This document shows positions 6,063-9,135 of a stretch of 9,135 nt of DNA, in pieces. A program made the translations under genes and the position numbers. The stretch lies in the NCBI GenBank assembly GCA_038231615.1, contig JBBRLA010000333.1:1-9135 (forward strand), given 5' to 3'. The stretch's first letter is position 1. Each line of letters starts with the position of its first letter. The DNA is from JBBRLA01 sp038231615. Lineage in GTDB: Bacteria; Myxococcota_A; Polyangia; Palsa-1104; JAEUJZ01. The notes under the pieces were generated by a model that saw only the letters and a list, made by a program, of their open reading frames with translations, was not told the origin of the DNA and did not search any database.

Positions 6063-6401
6063 ATGCACACTATTTCCATGGGCCTCCTCCAGCCAGCCCG
6101 CGTCGTAGCCGCCATCCGTGACTGGGCCAAGCAGTACCGCATCCTCTTCACGCCCAAGGCGCTCGACGAGATGAGGGATCTGGGCGTGAATCGGGAGGAT
6201 GTGCGCGATGTGCTGCTGGACTTGACCAGTGAGGAGTTCTTCCGCCGGATCCGCTCCCGCCTGTCCAACGAATGGCTCTACGAGTTCAAAGCATCGTTGG
6301 TCGGCACCCTGGTCTATTGCAAGGTGGCTTTGCGCAACGGGTGCGTGCTGATCTCCTTCCACGAGGACGACAATGATGAAGAAGACGACGACGCAGTCTA
6401 G
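6063..6401 (+). CDS. mqsR: MqsR-like type II toxin (putative mRNA interferase)
   Basis: This 112-residue protein aligns along its length with MqsR, a RelE-fold ribonuclease toxin. The first half is helical (ARVVAAIRDWAKQ, PKALDEMRDL), and the core reads VRDVLLDLTSEEFFRRIRS, then NEWLYEFKA, LVYCKVALRNG and CVLISFHED. These parallel the E. coli segments IIGLSESDFYKSM, IWQDVY, QVYLKIT and LIVSFKEK. The E. coli active-site residues K56, Q68, Y81 and K96 map to R61, L72, Y85 and H100, so only the Tyr is strictly kept. The C-terminus is strongly acidic (EDDNDEEDDDAV). I take ATG 6063 as start; ATG 6078 or GTG 6021 in the same frame are possible, and none has a clear ribosome-binding site. It precedes and overlaps the antitoxin gene by 29 nt, the mqsRA order. 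The fold is also described for DUF4258 proteins. Confidence 0.82.
   Translation: MHTISMGLLQPARVVAAIRDWAKQYRILFTPKALDEMRDLGVNREDVRDVLLDLTSEEFFRRIRSRLSNEWLYEFKASLVGTLVYCKVALRNGCVLISFHEDDNDEEDDDAV
6363..6367 (+). promoter_or_regulatory. Ribosome-binding site of the antitoxin inside the toxin gene
   Basis: GAGGA lies 5 bases before ATG 6373 and 8 before ATG 6376, inside the codons for the acidic tail of the toxin. It explains how the antitoxin is translated from the same message despite starting before the toxin stop. Confidence 0.65.
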
Positions 6402-6837
6402 CAAGAAGAAAGGGCCGCGAGCGCTTCTGCCAGGCGACTCTTGCCCGCGGTGCGGGGCCCAGATGAAAGAGACCCGCGGCACAATCGAACAGACCGTCAA
6501 CGGGGAGAAGATGAAGGTCCGGGCCGTGCCCCATCGTGCCTGCCTCGCCTGCGGGGAGATCCTCCTTGGCTGGGATGAGAGCGGCAGGGTCCTGGAGAGC
6601 GCCATGCGGGCCTATCGGGCCAAGCATGACCTCCTGTCTCCCGAAGAAATCCAGGCCCTTCGAGAAGAGCTTGGACTGACGCAACAGGCCCTGGGTCGTC
6701 TCTTGCGCCTGGGCCGCAATACCATCTGGCGATGGGAGACGGGCCGGGTCGTGCAGACCGCCTCCATGGATGTGCTTCTGCGGATGCTCCGGGATATGCC
6801 CGAAAATCTGGAATACTTGAAGCACCGAGCGGCTTGA
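6373..6837 (+). CDS. mqsA: MqsA-like antitoxin with YgiT-type zinc finger and Xre-type HTH
   Basis: This 154-residue protein has two visible domains. The N-terminal zinc finger carries C24-P-R-C27 and C57-L-A-C60, the YgiT pattern that folds the toxin-binding domain. The C-terminal helix-turn-helix spans about 91-146 and includes ALREELGLTQQALGRLLRLG, then RNTIWRWETGRVVQ and DVLLRMLRD. This is the two-domain plan of E. coli MqsA, where the N-domain binds MqsR and the C-domain dimerises on operator DNA and represses the operon. It begins with ATG ATG and a basic, Lys/Thr/Ser-rich stretch (MMKKTTTQSSKKKGPR) that is absent from E. coli MqsA. The first 29 nt overlap the toxin gene in another frame. 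It ends 122 bp before the convergent mlaE stop. Confidence 0.92.
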   Translation: MMKKTTTQSSKKKGPRALLPGDSCPRCGAQMKETRGTIEQTVNGEKMKVRAVPHRACLACGEILLGWDESGRVLESAMRAYRAKHDLLSPEEIQALREELGLTQQALGRLLRLGRNTIWRWETGRVVQTASMDVLLRMLRDMPENLEYLKHRAA

Positions 6838-6959
6838 GCATCTGGAGGGAGTTCGTCGCGGAGCAGATTGTGCGAAGGGTTGCTCGGAGAGAGACAGCGG
6901 TTGAACTAGGGTTGCCGACAATTAGTTAAGACCGTCCCCATGCTCCTTTATCGGTACGC

Positions 6960-7712
6960 TCACCCCGCCTGCAAGGTGAACAGGGCGATGCCGGAAATGA
7001 TGAAGTCCATGACGATCACCACGAACGAGGACGTCACCACCGCCCGCGTGGTCGCCCAGCCGACCCCCTCGGAGCCACCCTTGGCCTCCATCCCGCAGAA
7101 GCCCGACACGATGGGGATGGCCGCCCCGTAGCACAGGCACTTGATGGCCCCGGTGGCCACGTCGCCCATCTGCATCCGCGACAGGTCCAGGAACACCGCC
7201 GGGCTGACGTGGAAAGTGTGGTACGCCGTCAGCATCCCCATCATCATCGCCGAGGCAACCCCGGCCACCGTGAGAATCGGGGTCATGATCAGCGAGGCCA
7301 GGAAGCGCGGCGCGACCAGGTATTCGACGGGCTCCACCCCGCACATGCGCAGGGCATCGACCTGCTCGGTCACCACCATCGATCCCACCTCGGCGGCGAT
7401 GCCGGCGCCCACCCGGGTCGCCAGCATCATCGCGGTCAGTATGGGGCCGAACTCGTGGCACAGGATTTTGATGAACTCCGCCCCCACCTGGGACAGATCG
7501 CCGGTCACCCGGTTGATTTGCAGGCAGGTCTGAAAGATGAGCACCATGCCGATAAAGCCCAGCGTCACCAGGATGAAGAGCAGGGAACGGTTGCCCACCT
7601 GATAAAGCTGCCGCCCCAGTTCCCCCGGCGCCCGCCGAGAACGCAGCGCACCCAGAAGGCACAGGGCGAACACCCGGAAGAAGCGCTGAAGCGTCGCCCG
7701 CGCCTCGCTCAT
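6960..7712 (-). CDS. mlaE: MlaE-family lipid ABC transporter permease (second of two)
   Basis: This 250-residue inner-membrane permease belongs to the MlaE/YrbE family, which moves phospholipids between membranes together with MlaF-type ATPases and MCE proteins. Several hydrophobic spans are visible (about 45-65, 90-112, 145-170, 190-215 and 225-247). The family signature runs HEFGPILTAMMLATRVGAG, then EVGSMVVTEQVDALR, then a VEPVEYLVAPRFLA segment. It differs clearly from the neighbouring MlaE, for example having RVGAGIAAEVG against RVGANNAAELG, and several cysteines. The ATG at 7712 overlaps the stop of the upstream gene as ATGA. It is the last gene of the visible operon and converges on the toxin-antitoxin pair. 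Confidence 0.92.
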   Translation of the reverse strand: MSEARATLQRFFRVFALCLLGALRSRRAPGELGRQLYQVGNRSLLFILVTLGFIGMVLIFQTCLQINRVTGDLSQVGAEFIKILCHEFGPILTAMMLATRVGAGIAAEVGSMVVTEQVDALRMCGVEPVEYLVAPRFLASLIMTPILTVAGVASAMMMGMLTAYHTFHVSPAVFLDLSRMQMGDVATGAIKCLCYGAAIPIVSGFCGMEAKGGSEGVGWATTRAVVTSSFVVIVMDFIISGIALFTLQAG

Positions 7713-8485
7713 CGCAGCACCAGGGTCAACAGGTCATCCGAGATCATGATCGCCAGCGCCGCCGCCACCACCGCGTCGTTCACCGCCCGCCCCACGCCCA
7801 CTGCGCCGCCCTTGACGTTGAGGCCGAAGTGGCAACTGGTCAGGGCAATGGTCATGCCGAAGAACGCCGCCTTGATCAGCCCCACCGACAGGTCCCAGAG
7901 CTTCACGTTGTCGACGAAGGAGACGAAGAAGGCGGTAAACTCCACGTTCAGCAGCGCCTTGCCCAGAAGCAGGCCCCCGCCAATGGCCACCGCATCGCCC
8001 AGCACCAGCAGGCAGAACATCGAGATCATCATCGCCAGCACCCGCGGCACGATCAGGTAGGGGATGGGGTCGATGGCCAGCGCCCGCAGGCCGTCAATCT
8101 GCTCAGTCACCGTCATGGTACCCAGTTCGGCGGCGTTGTTGGCGCCGACCCGGCCGGAGAACATCAGGCCGATGAGGATCGGCCCGACTTCGCGGAACAC
8201 GGCGTAGCCGGTGCCCCAGCCAACCAGGCCGTAAGCCGAGAAGCGGCGCACGAAGATGCCCGACTGGATCACCATGATGCCGCCCGTGAAGAAGGCGGTC
8301 AGGGCGACGATGGGCACCGAGACCACCCCCATCTTGTAAAGGTTGCGCCACAGCTCCCGCCGGTCCACCCTGCCGCGCAAAAGGGACAGGGCGGTGTACA
8401 CGGCCAGAAGAGCGATGCCCCCGGCCTCCCGGCACAGGGACAGCGCCCCGGCCCCGATCCATTGCAGCAGGCGAGAGCGCATCAC
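7709..8485 (-). CDS. mlaE: MlaE-family lipid ABC transporter permease (first of two)
   Basis: This 258-residue MlaE/YrbE homologue begins with the GTG-ATG doublet at 8485-8480. GTG 8485 shares GTGA with the mlaF stop; ATG 8482 overlaps it by one base. After an N-terminal interfacial helix (about 5-33), a hydrophobic span begins VVSVPIVALTAFFTGGIMVIQ. The family core REVGPILIGLMFSGRVGANN, then AELGTMTVTEQIDGLRALAI and YLIVPRVLAM is well preserved. C-terminal helices end in AVVAAALAIMISDDLLTLVLR. In the operon it lies between the ATPase and a second, different permease, which points to a heterodimeric channel like the paired YrbE proteins of actinobacterial mce operons, in contrast to the MlaE homodimer of E. 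coli. Confidence 0.93.
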   Translation of the reverse strand: MMRSRLLQWIGAGALSLCREAGGIALLAVYTALSLLRGRVDRRELWRNLYKMGVVSVPIVALTAFFTGGIMVIQSGIFVRRFSAYGLVGWGTGYAVFREVGPILIGLMFSGRVGANNAAELGTMTVTEQIDGLRALAIDPIPYLIVPRVLAMMISMFCLLVLGDAVAIGGGLLLGKALLNVEFTAFFVSFVDNVKLWDLSVGLIKAAFFGMTIALTSCHFGLNVKGGAVGVGRAVNDAVVAAALAIMISDDLLTLVLR

Positions 8486-9135
8486 AAAGGCCCCACGAGT
8501 TCGCCCCGGACAAACTGCCGCACCACTTCGTCGTCGGACTCGGCGATGGCCGCGCTTTGGCCGTCGTAGCGCAGGCGACCGCGGTAGAGCAGGGCCATCC
8601 GGGGAGCGAAGGTGCGCAGGGCATCCACGTCGCTGGATACGACAATCACCGTGGCCCCGGTGGCGTCCCGCTCGCTGCGCAGAAGGTCGTAGATCTTGGA
8701 GGTGGTCACCGGGTCCAGGCCCGCGGTGGGCTCGTCATAGATGATGAGGCGGGGGCGGGAGATCACCGCGCGGGCCAGCGCCGCCCGCTTGCGCTGCCCC
8801 CCGGAAAGCTGCGAGGGGGCCTTGTCGCCGTGCCCGGCCAGGCCCACCGCGCGCAGCCGGGACATGACGTTGTCTTGCAGGGCGGCCTCGTCAAGCGGCT
8901 GCCCGGCCTGCGCCGCCTGCTGCCGCAGGGGAAAAGCCACGTTCTCCGTGACGCTCAAGGAATCGAAGAGGGCGTTGTTCTGGAAGAGCATGCCAATCTG
9001 CGCCTGAGCCCGCCGGATCACGTCGGGGCCGCCCGCGGTCATATCGGTGCCAGCAACCTCTACCGTGCCGGATTCCGGGCGCACCAGGCCGCAGAGGATC
9101 TTCAGCAAGAGGCTTTTCCCCCCTGCCCCGGGGCC
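8482..9135 (-). CDS. mlaF: MlaF-type ABC ATPase, N-terminus outside the window
   Basis: 217 residues are visible; the gene enters from the right edge exactly at its Walker A motif GPGAGGKS, so perhaps 40-50 residues are missing. Other motifs are the Q-loop GMLFQNNALFDSLSV (about 48-62), signature QLSGGQRKRAALARA (109-123), and Walker B LIIYDEPTAGLDP (130-142) with catalytic E135. The Q-loop and IIYDEPT wording is typical of MlaF/Mkl lipid-transport ATPases. The usual switch histidine after Walker B (SHD or THD) is missing: the segment reads VVSSDVDAL with Ser at residue 168 (codon 8634-8632). It forms an operon with the two MlaE genes through 4-nt overlaps. No MCE-domain (MlaD) gene is in view and it may lie beyond the right edge. 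Confidence 0.92.
   Translation of the reverse strand, partial: GPGAGGKSLLLKILCGLVRPESGTVEVAGTDMTAGGPDVIRRAQAQIGMLFQNNALFDSLSVTENVAFPLRQQAAQAGQPLDEAALQDNVMSRLRAVGLAGHGDKAPSQLSGGQRKRAALARAVISRPRLIIYDEPTAGLDPVTTSKIYDLLRSERDATGATVIVVSSDVDALRTFAPRMALLYRGRLRYDGQSAAIAESDDEVVRQFVRGELVGPL

Noticed and set aside
6838..6959. Shared terminator between mqsA and mlaE
   Set aside because: Only short, widely spaced inverted repeats (AACTA/TAGTT) were found, with no GC-rich stem followed by a T-run on either strand.
7209..8569. Long His/Gln/Asp-rich plus-strand frames opposite both mlaE genes
   Set aside because: They are typical antisense shadows of GC-rich membrane protein genes, with no domain signature and no start signals.

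Overview
This is a GC-rich bacterial segment with tightly packed genes on the minus strand. It encodes a lytic transglycosylase (MltG) and an Mla-type outer-membrane lipid transporter, so the host is very probably Gram-negative. The MltG protein and the paired MlaE permeases look like those of deltaproteobacterial/Myxococcota-type or related lineages, but this placement is only an impression from the protein sequences.

Layout, left to right. (1) The last 48 codons of an unrecognised plus-strand gene (2-148). (2) A convergent gap of about 500 bp (149-651) holding an indel-free array of 21-bp repeats (about 260-574). In one frame the array reads as an Ala/Pro/Asp-rich heptapeptide repeat, but that frame has no start codon. 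(3) A minus-strand run read from high to low coordinates: quinol-dependent nitric oxide reductase (5775-3499), a perfect hairpin, then ruvX (3367-2915), mltG (2918-1788, coupled to ruvX by a GTGA overlap), and a two-TM potassium channel with an RCK domain (1751-652) broken by a frameshift near 921-926. (4) A gap of 287 bp (5776-6062) with a strong imperfect hairpin, a possible relic of a minus-strand gene and a perfect TTGAC-N4-GTCAA palindrome. (5) A plus-strand MqsRA-type toxin-antitoxin pair (6063-6837), toxin first, overlapping out of frame. (6) A minus-strand operon mlaF (truncated by the window end) - mlaE - mlaE (9135-6960), each junction a 4-nt start/stop overlap.

Functionally, the NO reductase is a membrane enzyme that removes NO with quinol electrons. 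RuvX and MltG are housekeeping proteins (RNA/DNA junction processing and glycan-strand release). The K+ channel would be an ion-conducting pore gated through cytosolic RCK domains. The MlaF/MlaE/MlaE set forms the inner-membrane engine of a phospholipid transporter with two different permeases instead of one homodimer. The toxin-antitoxin pair is the clearest accessory element.

No wholly new system is evident. The points most worth following are the MqsR-like toxin with a changed active-site set, the dual-coding toxin/antitoxin overlap, the MlaF homologue that lacks the switch histidine beside two non-identical MlaE proteins, and the phased 21-bp repeat array.
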